A DNA stretch of 64,000 nt from Rhynchonema sp. JSB1_4 (lineage: Eukaryota; Nematoda; Chromadorea; Monhysterida; Xyalidae), in contig JASAMV010007342.1 in NCBI GenBank assembly GCA_030248065.1, positions 1 through 64,000 of the forward strand. The letters run 5' to 3'. Of the stretch, positions 24,887 to 36,694 are shown piece after piece; the stretch's first letter is position 1; every line of letters begins with the position of its first letter. The translations under genes and the position numbers were made by a program. The notes beneath the pieces were generated by a model, which did not search any database, was not told where the DNA came from, and was given only the letters and a program-made list of their open reading frames with translations.

Positions 24887-25806
24887 TCAGCGCTTTTGAT
24901 CAACATGTCCTCTGCAGTGCTCGGTTTCGCAGTCCTGAAAAGACAACCTTCATCGAACGAAACTGTGTTTGAATTTCAAAACGAAACATGAACTGAAACA
25001 ATTGGGGTGGAACAAAAATACACGCGCAGGCGCATCAGACTTTCGCCGAGTCGAGCAACTCACGCTGCCGCTCGCTTCATCGTCCGACGGATCGTCCCAT
25101 TTCTTCGGTTTTTTATAAATACAGCAACATTTCGATTTCTTCTTTCCCATGTGTTCGTTGTCAACGGTGCCCTCCGCCCAGACAATTCGACGATTCTGAT
25201 CGTGATTGTTGGCCGGTGAAAGATGCAACACCAACGCCGGCTGACTGTCCGGCTCAGCGGTGGCGGGCTGAAAAACGGAGTAGGTAGCTGGCCGGGTATG
25301 CAGATTTGAGGGGATATTGGTCAGCCATTTTGGCACTAAAATCAACGCTTTTTAGTTGATGTCCGGCACTGACGGTAGTAGTAAATGGTCCGGCGAGGCG
25401 GGTTGTGTACCGCGCACCACCCGTTTTTTTTTGAAGCGGCGGTTAGTAGGCCCAACATGCCTGCTCCAATATTAAAGAGTGCTCCCCCAAATAAAATTGG
25501 CGCGTGGCTCATGTGGTAATTGATATTAGTCCATCTCCCTCCACGGCCCGGCCCACCGCAAGAACCAAATGTCCAAAATCGCGGCCTGACCGACCCCAGC
25601 TCGGACCGACCCGATTGCTACCTCTTCCAGTTGGCCGTGAAATAATAAAGCGAAAGCAAACAGAACAAACACCGCTGCAGAAACGCGCAACGCACGCAGA
25701 GCTCCATCCCCCCAAACACCAAAACCAAACGCTCGCTGACCTCAACGTCAACTTGCACTTCTGTCGTCACCGTTGATTGAGTGCTTGTTTCTGCAGATCC
25801 TGACAT
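24887..25806 (-). CDS. PPP1R11: E3 ligase/PP1 inhibitor subunit PPP1R11 (inhibitor-3)
   Basis: Three minus-strand exons: 25806-25741, 25267-25064, 24934-24887; in frame, 105 aa, close to the vertebrate length of about 126. The conserved core is RIVWAEGTVDNEHMGKKKSK followed by CCCIYKKPKKW. The last exon supplies the second Cys/His patch, DCETEHCRGH. Family members bind and inhibit the PP1 catalytic subunit through an RVxF-like site (here RIVW), and vertebrate PPP1R11 is also reported to have ubiquitin ligase activity through the Cys-rich core. The N-terminus is Ser/Thr-rich with TVTTEVQ, as in other animals. The gene shares a 534-bp divergent upstream region with PCCB. Confidence 0.93.
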
Positions 25807-26340
25807 TGTGCTCCCTGAAATGAAACAATTTACAATAAAGAACCGAAATCAATTGCCTTGCCAGTCATTCAAACCTGAACTGAACCAGGTAAACATTTCA
25901 ACATTTCGCAAGTGGCCGAAAAATAATTCCCGATCGCCAGCTGAACTGCTACTCCCGTGTGCGTTATTCACCTGATCTGTCAGGGCGAATAACGTCATTT
26001 CATTTCCGTGTCCGCCCGGCCCCGACTCCCGTCCGTGTCCTGTTCCTGTCTCTTTGGTTTTTGGTAAAAAGTTGGCTTTCGATTTGCATTTTGCACGTGC
26101 TTTTTTTGCTTGTTGTTTGTCGCAGTTCGCAGCAGTGTAGTTCCTGGTCCGGAGGGGGTGATAGCGGACTCTTTAGCCAAAAAATGGCTGGAGATAGTGT
26201 ACCCAAAGCCAGAAGGGGAGTGGGAGATTGTGCTGCCTGAGGGGCAGATTGCGTTTTCGAAGGGACCCACTCGCCCCATCCCAGGAACCACACTGCTTCG
26301 CAGTGTAATGTCCCATTTGTCACGAAATTATTTCCAGAAA
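25807..26340. promoter_or_regulatory. Divergent PPP1R11 / PCCB promoter region
   Basis: The 534 bp between the two start codons must drive both genes. It is interrupted by a 163-bp hAT-type MITE (26133-26295) that ends 45 bp before the PCCB ATG, so the element probably lies in the PCCB 5' UTR or core promoter. I did not recognise a TATA box or initiator with confidence. Confidence 0.55.
26133..26295. mobile_element. hAT-type MITE next to the PCCB start
   Basis: The ends are CAGTGTAGTTCCTGG and CCAGGAACCACACTG, an imperfect 15-bp inverted repeat, flanked by gttcgcag / cttcgcag (7 of 8 identical). The same CAGTGTAGTTCCTGG terminus is found on the element at 61820. It creates an open frame continuous with PCCB, which is why the PCCB start is not placed further upstream. 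Confidence 0.8.
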
Positions 26341-29300
26341 ATGGTCTATCTGACCCGGCCGGCGTGCGGCCTGTTCCGACGTTTGCTTGCCCCAACGCAA
26401 CGGCATGTTCTCATATCAGCGGTGTCCGGGTGCACCATCAGACTTCAATCCACCGCCCCGATTGCTGAAGAGCCACTGGTCAACAGAGTGAAACGGCACA
26501 TCGATGAGAAACGGGCACAAGCGTTGAAAGGAGGCGGAGACAAAAGGATTGACGCTCAACATAAGAAGGTTTGTCAATGCATATGTAACGCACAGTGTGC
26601 CTAATTTCCGCTTCCCCGACAGTCCACGCGACGCAATTCGCAATTTAGACTGAGGCAATCTGTCCCTCATCCGCTGTCACGCACGACCAGGACCATGCCA
26701 ACTGTTTAACAACAGAAATACTCTACAAACATAGAAAACTTTTTGTTGCTTGTTGCAGGGCAAGCTGACAGCGCGCGAACGTCTAGAGGTCCTCCTTGAT
26801 GTCGACTCGTTCATCGAATACGACATGTTCGCTGAACACTATTGTTCGGATTTTGGCATGGCGAAAGAAAAGGTGGGTTGATCGAGCAACAAAACACTTT
26901 TTATATTTTGAATATAATTTGTTTTCGTTTCAGTATCCCGGCGACAGCGTGGTCACCGGTCGCGGCAAGATATTCGGTCGAACGTGTTTTGTGTTCAGTC
27001 AGGTGAGCTTAGCTCTTGAGTTTGCATACAATTCACAATCACAACACTTTCTCGGCAGTGGGTTGGTTCTTTTTTAGGCTCCTTAAAAAATCGATATCTT
27101 TCAGGATTTCACAGTTTTCGGCGGCAGCTTGTCTGGTGTTCACGCGAAGAAGATTTGCAAGGTGACAGACGTTACATTCCTCACAGTTTCAGTTTGTCGT
27201 ACACGATTGTTGCATGAATTCGGTGCGCTCAATTTCAATTTTAATCCCCGAATTTCTCCATCGGCAGATCATGGATGCAGCAATGATGGTTGGTGCACCG
27301 GTGATCGGACTGAACGATTCGGGCGGAGCACGCATTCAGGAAGGAGTGGAGAGTTTGGCCGGATACGCTGACATTTTCCAGGTGATTATTTCCAGATGAC
27401 TAAACTGAGTTGTTTGTAGTTTATCTGATTTTGTTGGTCACACAAATATGATGATTTTGATCAGCGCAACGTGATGTCTTCTGGTGTTGTGCCACAAATC
27501 AGCGTCATCATGGGTCCGTGCGCTGGCGGCGCCGTCTATTCGCCTGCCATCACCGATTTCACCTTCATGGTCAGGTATGACGTGCAAATGCTATTGTTTA
27601 TTCTCAAAGTGAACTAAAAATTTATTTACAAATTTGTGGTCTTTCAGGGACACCAGCTATTTGTTCATCACGGGGCCCAATGTGGTCAAAGCAGTTACGA
27701 ATGAAGATGTTACTCCGGAAGAACTGGGAGGTGCCAAAGTGCACACACAGACATCGGGTGAGTTTGCTGGTTTGGTTTTGTGGTGTGCATGCAATAAGCA
27801 AGCAAAACAAATTTTTTGACCAAGGCAAATACTAAACATGAACATGTGAGTTCTGTTCGCTGATGTTTCACCAGCCAATGACCTTAAATGTGTACTTGTG
27901 CGCTTTCGCTCGCTACAAAACGCAACGGGATGTAAAACCAAACTGAAAAACGTTTTTTAAACCCAATATACCAGTGTCGCATCGCCGCAGGTGTTGCGCA
28001 CGCGGCTTTCGACAACGACGTTGACGCTCTGATCGGCCTGCGCAATTTCTTCAACTATTTGCCAGCCAACAACAAGGAACGTGCGCCCGTGCGCAACTGT
28101 GATGACACGTGGTACGTATATGGATGGACTTGGCTGTTTTATGCTCAAACTTCTGTTATAACTTTCGTTTCTGTGATCAATTGATTTTGTCTCCATGCCA
28201 AATAGCTCGAAAGGTCCGACTGTGTAATCCGACAAATGATTCCATCGATGATGTTTCACGTTGTGTATAACTGGACCGGCGTCTGGTGATGTACTGATAC
28301 AATGGATTTTATGTGCCTGAACTGTTCTAATTTCAGGGATCGAGACGTGCCGAGTTTGGACACAATAATTCCGTTGGAGACCACATCTGCGTACGACATG
28401 CTGGACGTTGTCAGAGAGGTTGGACACGATGTGTTGTTGGCAATGTTATTGATTCATAATTGGACCATAGTTGAAAGATAACTGCGTTGCTGTTGGTCAG
28501 ACTGTTGACGAAGGTGACATCTTCGAGATCCAGCCCGATCACGCCAAGAACATTCTATGCTGTTTTGCGCGATTGAATGGTCGGACGGTGGGGTGTGTCG
28601 GAAACAATCCGAAATATGCAGCTGGTTGGTGCTCTCTCAGTTTTGGCTCCGTTGATTCACTTTGGGCTCTGAGAGTAAGCACGGTTGACTGACCCGGATG
28701 CTTTATTTCTTCTATGACGGAAATTTTAAAAGTTTCTTAGTGATTAGATTCTGCAGTCTGAACAACGAAATGTTATGTAATTGTGTCAGGTTGCCTTGAT
28801 ATCGACGCATCCGTCAAAGCCGCTCGATTTGTACGATTTCTCGATGCGTTCAATATACCGATTGTCACTTTTGTCGATGTGCCTGGATTTCTGCCCGGTT
28901 CGTTATGTTGACCCATTAATTGGCTTGCAGTTCTGCTAACGCACGTGTGTTGCACAAACCATGAGCTCTTTCTCTTTGCTTGCTCACTGATTTGTGCTGC
29001 TGGCTTGAGTTGCGGCACCTGTCATTCTTCAGGCACCTCGCAAGAACACAACGGTATTATCAAACACGGTGCTAAATTGCTGTACGCCTATGCCGAAGCG
29101 ACGGTGCCAAAAATTACGATCATCACGAGAAAGGTTGAGTTCGCATTTCAAAAAAGTAATTTCACATGACTTGCCCGAATTTGTTTTGGTGGCTGATGCT
29201 TCACGTGAGAACGAGTACAGAAATGGCTAGACATTGACTGTTGTCGCGGTATGTTCTTTCTGTGAAACACTAAAATGATGCTTATGGTAATTGGCCCAAA

Positions 29301-30685
29301 AGTCAAACCAAGACCAATCTATACGCAGTTTCAATTATGACGATCATCATAACAGAGATTCCGGTAATGTGGTAAACATTAAACATATCGATACCAGCTG
29401 TTTTCAGCAGGTCTAGTTTATCTTCCGTCATTTGCAACCTATTTGCCTTCATGCTGTGTACATTATGGTCAAACATTTATTTCTAGCTACTATGCGTGAG
29501 AGAAGACATCGCAGAAGTGCATAATTTAGATCAGTGGGAGCACAACTTGATTCCACACAGTTGGAAAACTCTTAATCATGGCCAGAAGTTCTCATATTCG
29601 TTGATGTTTCATGCTCGATTGACCTTGATTATTCTGTTGTGTTCGGTGTGGGAAATGATGATTACGGCCGAAATTCTCGAAAACGCCACCGGTGGCCTTT
29701 TCGAAAACTTGGGCCTATGTCATCCTGCTCACAAAAAATGGCATTATTTCACGCAAATAATGCTAAATCGCCTTGCTGAATCATGTTCAGGCATACGGCG
29801 GTGCGTACGACGTAATGTCGTCGAAACATCTGCGCGGCGACATCAACTACGCGTGGCCGACGGCCGAAGTGGCGGTGATGGGTGCAAAGGGTGCCGTTAG
29901 CATTCTGTACAGTCGCGATCCAGACCCAGCCGCCAGGGAGAGGGAGTACACCGAACTGTTCAGTAATCCATTCCCGGCTGCTGTCAGGGGTTGGTTGGGC
30001 GAGTATCAAATATAGGTACAGTCACCATTCGTTGCAGTGATAGCAACGGGACAACAGAAAAATTATCGCTATAACGATTATATCGCCAGAGCGAATTCAG
30101 TACTTTTGGCAAGGGAAAACCAAGTGCAAAAAGACGAATAAAGCGATACGGAGCTTTCGTGGGCAGTGAACACCGCTGTTTTGGACGTTACATGCAACAT
30201 TCGAGTTTGCATTGTTGTTTGAGTGTCACGCACCGTTTGTGCAGCGTGTGAGACACGCAAAGCAACAAATGCCATTTGGACCTTATTTTTTATTTTTCTT
30301 GCTGGAACTGACCAATATCGTTATGACGAATAGAATTTGTATGTGATTCGCTTTACGGGACGTGCAAAAATGATGCCATGTCATGTCTATCGAATATTAC
30401 TATAAAGTAAAAAGCCGAACCTGGGAAAATGTTGTAGCTTTGGTGCATATATTTTAGGTTTCGGGATTTCCATGCTGTTGCAGCATTATGCGATGTTTTC
30501 ACCAAAGTCAAACTAAAACAACGCGCTAAACAAAACAAGCAACTCCCTATTTCTCATGTTCAGGCTTTGTCGACGACATCATCGAGCCGCATTCGACACG
30601 ACGGCGCATCTGCGAGGATCTGGACATGTTGCAGACGAAACGATTAAGGAATCCGTGGCGGAAGCACGGCAACATTCCGTTGTAG
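26341..30685 (+). CDS. PCCB: Propionyl-CoA carboxylase beta chain, mitochondrial
   Basis: Fourteen exons: 26341-26568, 26759-26872, 26934-27002, 27105-27161, 27268-27381, 27465-27574, 27648-27757, 27991-28111, 28337-28418, 28501-28624, 28790-28897, 29033-29133, 29791-29989, 30564-30685; 552 aa in frame (human about 539). This is the biotin-dependent carboxyltransferase subunit, which transfers CO2 from carboxybiotin to propionyl-CoA to make methylmalonyl-CoA in the mitochondrial matrix. Near-invariant blocks include [78 protein letters not shown] and the C-terminal [11 protein letters not shown]. The Arg-rich N-terminus suits a mitochondrial presequence. An ATG 32 bases upstream is also in frame. 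Confidence 0.97.
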
Positions 30686-32947
30686 CCTTGCCGGATCAGG
30701 CGAATCTCAAGCTCGAAACGTTGCTGTTTTGTGTTTTTGTACACAACGATTTTGTACCTCCGTCCGTGACACAAAACAGTTCAGTATTTCACTTCTGCCT
30801 AGTTGAAGTGTATTATAAAATTTTGTAGTTTTGTATTGATCAGACGAACCAAAGTGCATGCTTTTAGCTTACAATTTTGCGACTGTAAAAAGTATCCGGT
30901 CGCGGATACATATATTGAAAAAATTGTCCGTGTTACGTTAGTGCTTGCTAGTTTTTCCGTTGCTGCACTACGGAATTTCTGTTCATGCAGTTTTCTGTGA
31001 TTATCTAGTCCATTCTACACGTGTTTTTGGTGAGTTTATGGTTTGTCTTCCGTTTGAGCTTTTGAAGTAAGTTATCTGAAATTGAAATGTTGCCCGTACA
31101 CCGACATAAAAACAGAATACAGAATGTGGAATGGTTATTTGATTGCAGGAATTTTTATGAGGTATTTTTAGTGTCATTGTTTCCTACATGCAGATGCAAC
31201 CAATCCCCAGCACAACAGAAAGAAAGTCATTATATCGGCTCAAAAATTCAATTTACGGATGGTTTTGTTTTGCAAAGCGCGCGTGCCACGCCTGACCTTG
31301 GCATACCGTCCCTCTGGTAACACCTGCACAGAGACCATGTCTAATCGTAATTTCATTCGAAAGAAAGCGACGAAATAAGAAAAATAAACCTGCGCGCGTG
31401 CTTTTTTGATCCCAATCAAAACCAAAACAGCGGCAAAATGTCTTTGTGCTCGCGCTAAAAGGTGTTGCATGAACCTTGAACAATTTCGTGGCGTGCTCCT
31501 TTCTCTGTGCGGTAACTCTTGAAAAAGTATCTCAAATTTCATTTTCGTTCTCTTGAAACCCACAAGCCCATAACTGTGATTTATGCTGATTAGCCCAGCC
31601 CGATCACAGGCTAAGTAACGTTACGGTAATTGATAGTTGGATTGCTCGGTTGTCGGTTCTTGTGTTTTCTTGCGGTCAATTTACTGTTGGATCATAAAAA
31701 TTAGACACGAAACGCACAGAGAACGAAGCATAATTCACGATAGTTAGATTTTTTGTCACCAACAAACGTCGAAATTACACTGAAATTATGCTATTTCGAC
31801 TGTCTCTAATATCGACAAACGTCGTAGTGTTTTCAAAACAGTACTTATGCCTCTGTTACGTGTGTATTAGATGTCAGGCAAGGCAACCAAAATGAAAATG
31901 ATAGTTTTGCTTGCATCCATTCAATGTGCAGTTTGGTTGCGCGCATGCGAACTGAACTAAATACCGTAACCCAAACATAGCAATCGGTAGCATAGGGTAA
32001 AGGCAGTATAAACTTCGCCGAGTGTTTTTGTATTTTATCACTATCGACGCTTTATATTCGACTACATATTAACAATAATATAACATAAATAGAACGGTCA
32101 ACGTCTCCACAGTCTAGTACACACACTTAAAAGCAAGTCATTGCAAGTTGTACAGTACAAAACATACATGTGGGCTTGTCAGGTCTGGCGGTATACGGTA
32201 GTTCCGTTGGTTAGGTCCAGTATGCTCCAAGAAATCAAGCTTTCAGTTTGCAGTAGCTATATCTTATGACAAAGTCATAAAAGCATGATAATTCAGAACA
32301 AATTCTGGTCCGACCGTCTCAGTTCAAAAGTTTCGTTGCCCAAAAGTCTGATCTTCATCGGGATAAAATATAAAACATAAAACTGATGCAGAGGTAATAT
32401 TTTCTTGAGATGTAATGAAACGCGAATGTATGTAAAACGAGCTCGAGACATCACACGATTGTACAAAGCACACAGTATTCAACTGACAAAAACTGAATAG
32501 TCAGTGTATACTTTTGAATAAAACGAACCAGATTCGAAACACGTGTAAAACGAGAAATTAAACGCGCGAAATGCGGAGAAGCGCTGGTCTCCAATAATCA
32601 CAAAGCAATAAATTTTTAAATAGCCAGCGATAAAATAACATAACAACTCCCGGTACAATGCCGCATAAAAATCTCTTGAAAGCGCAAGCTTAGCATCATT
32701 ATTTCACAACACGAAGAAAATGTACACAAAATTCTGAGAGACATACCCGATCACGTTTGCTCATCTACTAAGGCAGGTTCAAAAGTTCTTTGCCGGTTGT
32801 GTGACCAAAAACCTTCCACCTGGCCGATATCAAAACGCTAGTCGATTCGAATCGGATATCCGCCATTGTTTGAGGTGGACCACACCTTTTCACAAAGATA
32901 TTTTTGAACTACCCTGTCAGACCACAAATATGTAACAAAAAATACGC
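30686..32947. other. Convergent intergenic region between PCCB and Zic
   Basis: About 2.3 kb with no gene I can support. It lies between two converging genes, so it holds both 3' UTRs. The Zic-proximal part (about 32000-32800) is AT-rich. Confidence 0.5.
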
Positions 32948-35900
32948 TCAATAAACTTTGGCAGTATCCAGTAAGGGTCCCTCTGTTCCGCCCGTCGGTG
33001 GTATGGTAGCACTGATCGGCAGCATTGCCGGTTTGTATTGGACTTGCTGATACCACTCGGATAGGTAGTTCTGGTGCATTAGGTATTGACCGTGTCCGGG
33101 ATGCGCGTAGGCCGCGGCCGGGGGCGCAAATGCTGGATAGGACGTCTGCAATAGACTCTGTGTGCGATTGGACTTTTCGTTGAGGTTGTGGTCTTATCTC
33201 TCCATCTCTCGTTGGCCACATGGTTTCGTGACGTTTGGAAAATTACAGTCGACACAAAATTGTAATACAAATTTTCATAATTTGGAAAAGAAGAAAATTG
33301 ATGTTTCACCGACCTGACTGGGCGCAATGGCGTGCGACGTACGGAACATGGACATGTGATTGGCTGGTGGATACTGCACGCAACTGATCGGGGTCGGTTG
33401 TACACCTGTGTGTGCACGAGGGTACGATTTTAGGTTATCCCATTATAATGGGCATGATAACAAGATGCGAAACAGGAACCCTCGTGAAATTCTGAACCCA
33501 AAAACAGGCCAGAAACCAACCGTTATGGCTGGGTGATCCGGCGGATCCAGTCGGACTGAATGTTGACGTGCTGCTGTCGGCCATCGGATTGGTCGCTGAG
33601 ATGTGACCGCTGTCGCCGCTGTCCTCGAGGTCGGACGGCGAGATCGAACCGTGCACCTGTGATGTTTCAAGGGTGTAGACGACAGTGAAGGACCTTTTTG
33701 TGAAAAATCGATCTGATATGGTTGAGCTATATTCCACGTATGCAAATGACTACCTGATGTTTCAATAGCAACCAGTCCCAAAAATCAATAATCTGATCTT
33801 GACGCTGATCACCGGCCCGTATCAGTGCAATAAATGTTAGCCAGTCCATGAATATTTCACGCTGTGCAAATCGTTCACTTATCCCCTTTTCAATCGAATC
33901 ACCCCCGCCCCCAGGTACACCTTCATGTGTTTTCTGAGTGACGACGGATGAGTGTAGGATTTGTCGCATCCTTTCACTCGGCAGTTGTACGGTTTGTCCG
34001 ATGTGTGTACGTGAGAGTGCTTCTTTCGGTCGCTGCTGTTCGCAAATCGTCGCGTGCAGCCGGGCTGTTGACAGGGAAAGGGCTTCTCGCCTGAAACATC
34101 AAGGGGATGTTGGGTTCGGGTTTTCTGGTGCCAGGTGCGGTCAAGAAGATTCCAGGAAGTTTTGGACAGGTTGACAGGTCGGTGCGTCAATGGGCATGAT
34201 AACAAGAGGGGCAGTATGTGACAAAACCCAGGTTTTATTTGTCGCATCGTGAAACATCAGCGAATCAGATTCGATCAGCAGTAATCGCATTCGCATGCCA
34301 CAGGACAATGACTTCGCGTTACGCTTGTGAACGTTCTCCGATTCAAATCACTTTCCCTCTTTCTGACTGACATTTCCGCTATCTGAATGGATTTTCCTGC
34401 AATGTTGCGCAAACGCGCATAATTGGGGAGCGTGAGGTGCGCACTGGGCACAAATATACTGTAGCGCAGTCTTGGTTGATGATGCGTGCGGATAGCCACA
34501 GCAAATGTGAGGTGTTCCATTGTGAATAAACAACAATAACTACTTCTCCTGTATGTGACAAAAGACAATTGACTGTATATCAATATAGAATGCAAAACAA
34601 TGAACGTTGGTGAAGCATGAAAGATTGAGAGCGATGGGTCTCTGTGGTGGTACGTGCGTGTGAGAGAGCCTGATGAGATTTACAGATGTCACCGTTCCCT
34701 GTTTATCTCAGTGCCCGTTGGTTTTGCGTAATGCTTTTATTATGAGAAATTCTCATCCTTACGTAAGTGACAAGATAACGACAGTTTAAAAAATAATAAG
34801 CTGACAGTTGATGAAAAAGTTTACTTTCTTGTTATCATGCCCATCCCTAGTCACACACACCACAACTTTTTTATAAAAATTACCACACCAAATAATCCAG
34901 TTACCAACCGGAATGTGTACGCCGATGTATTTTGAGGTTTTCACTGCGCGCGAATTGTTTGCCGCAACCAACATAGGGACATTCGAATGGTCGTTCACCG
35001 GTGTGCACGCGAATGTGGTTGACCAGCTTGTACTTGGCTGCAATTGAACAAATAAGATAAAATCGAAAGAAAATGCAAGAAAAAACACACGAGTTGGTGG
35101 TGGCAACCTTTGAACGGCCGGCCACTACGCGGACAGTCCTTCCATCGACATCGATGTATCGTCTGTTCCGGACCACCGACGTGATCAACGGTCAGATGCG
35201 TCACAAATTGCTGTAAATGTCGAAATTGAGATGAATAGTCGGAATTGATAATGTTAATATTAATGATGACTACTGATAGTTAACAATAATAACAATATTA
35301 ATATTAGACTGATGGTGCGCCAGATCATCATCAGTGCATCATCTGACTTATAACGGTTAGAGAATTATTTTATGATATAAGCATGATATTGTTGAATGAC
35401 ACTAACAGAAACAATGTTCAAGACAATGGGGGCGATGACAATGTAATGTGAAATGTAATCTAACGACACATTAGAACAATTTCAACGAAATGAAACCAAA
35501 ACAACACATAAAACGCAATAAAAAGGCAACTGAAAATTTACCGACCGTTTGCGAGGTGAACACTTGACCACAGGGTTTGAGGAAATGATCATCGATCCAC
35601 ATGCACTCGGCTGGGGCCATCGGGGCGTCGCGATGTGAGATCGAGGCACGATGCAGCGTGGAACGCGGCAGTTGAATAATGCCTGATTGAGGAAGGTGCG
35701 TTGTTCGTGATTGTGCACGTTGTTATCATGTCCATTGGTCATGTGCTGCATGCGCGAAGTTACTCATGTCCACTTTTGGGCCAGTGGTTATGACACTCGC
35801 TGGTGGACCGGATAATTAGGCCCACCGTTATAGACCCAAACTGGTGACTGAAAACCGTCGCCCTTGTTATCATGCCCATAGGTGTATCACATCTGACAAA

Positions 35901-36694
35901 TATGACATCTGAAAGGTTCACCCGTTAACCAACCATTCCAAGGTGTTGCGAATGGAGTGGTTGTATCGAACACGGACGATGGCTCTGCCTTGACCGCTTG
36001 ATTCCAGGCATTAGCCCGATGGTACATATCGGCGGCGGCTGTGGGTGCGCCGAAGGGTGCGCCCGGGAATGGGGCACCCGTGGTGGTCTGGTGGCCATAG
36101 TGACCGAAATGGTCCTGCGCACCGCTATGTGACTGGTGGAAAGCTGGACCGAACGAAAATGGATTCGCGTAGTCGGGCGCATGACCGTATGCAGTCTGTA
36201 AATGTGGCTATTTGAATTAGCAAGCGGGCCGGACAACCTGGTTCGAAGTACAATTTGGTTCGAAAAGTTGCTGGCGAGTTACATTGCTTTGAGCACAATG
36301 GCTCTGCTGGATTTACTTGGTTTGGATCTTAAGACTAGAAAAAATGAAACTGTGCACTGGACACGGATACGTGCTACATATGTACATGTGTAGATATTGT
36401 AGTAGCAGCACAAAGCCTTCAAATGTGCGAATGAGGTTGTGTACACCTACATAGCAGTCATCATTCTCATCATGCGTAACGAAATGAAACATCACCCACC
36501 GATGGCGCCGGATAGGGCGGTGGCGGGCCAGCGGCAAACGTCAAGCTGCTGCTGCTGCTCGGTGTTGGCGTATGAGTTGCAGCTTTGTCCGTGTCACCGT
36601 AAGCGACAGTGCCGCCGATGGAATGATGAAGCATTATGTGTGCTTGACTGGCTGGATGGATGACTTGTGCACTCCTGTGGTGACCGTCGACCAC
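32948..36694 (-). CDS. ZIC: Zic/odd-paired family C2H2 zinc-finger transcription factor
   Basis: Nine minus-strand exons: 36694-36500, 36195-35934, 35682-35546, 35210-35108, 35037-34909, 34090-33921, 33656-33521, 33405-33314, 33145-32948. The first in-frame ATG is at 36634, giving 453 aa; an additional 5' exon is possible because the first exon opens directly after an AG. Five zinc fingers are recognisable: the divergent first ([23 protein letters not shown]), then [20 protein letters not shown], then fingers with [38 protein letters not shown] and [17 protein letters not shown]. This is diagnostic of Zic proteins, nuclear regulators of neural and segmental patterning that bind GC-rich sites. 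The C-terminus has the NYLSEWYQ block. Introns interrupt the finger domain. Exon 6 follows a TGATGTTTCAG acceptor. Confidence 0.95.

Noticed and set aside
26110..26340. In-frame N-terminal extension of PCCB
   Set aside because: The extension is translated from a hAT MITE with a near-exact target duplication; the presequence-like start at 26341 (or the ATG 32 bases upstream) is sufficient.
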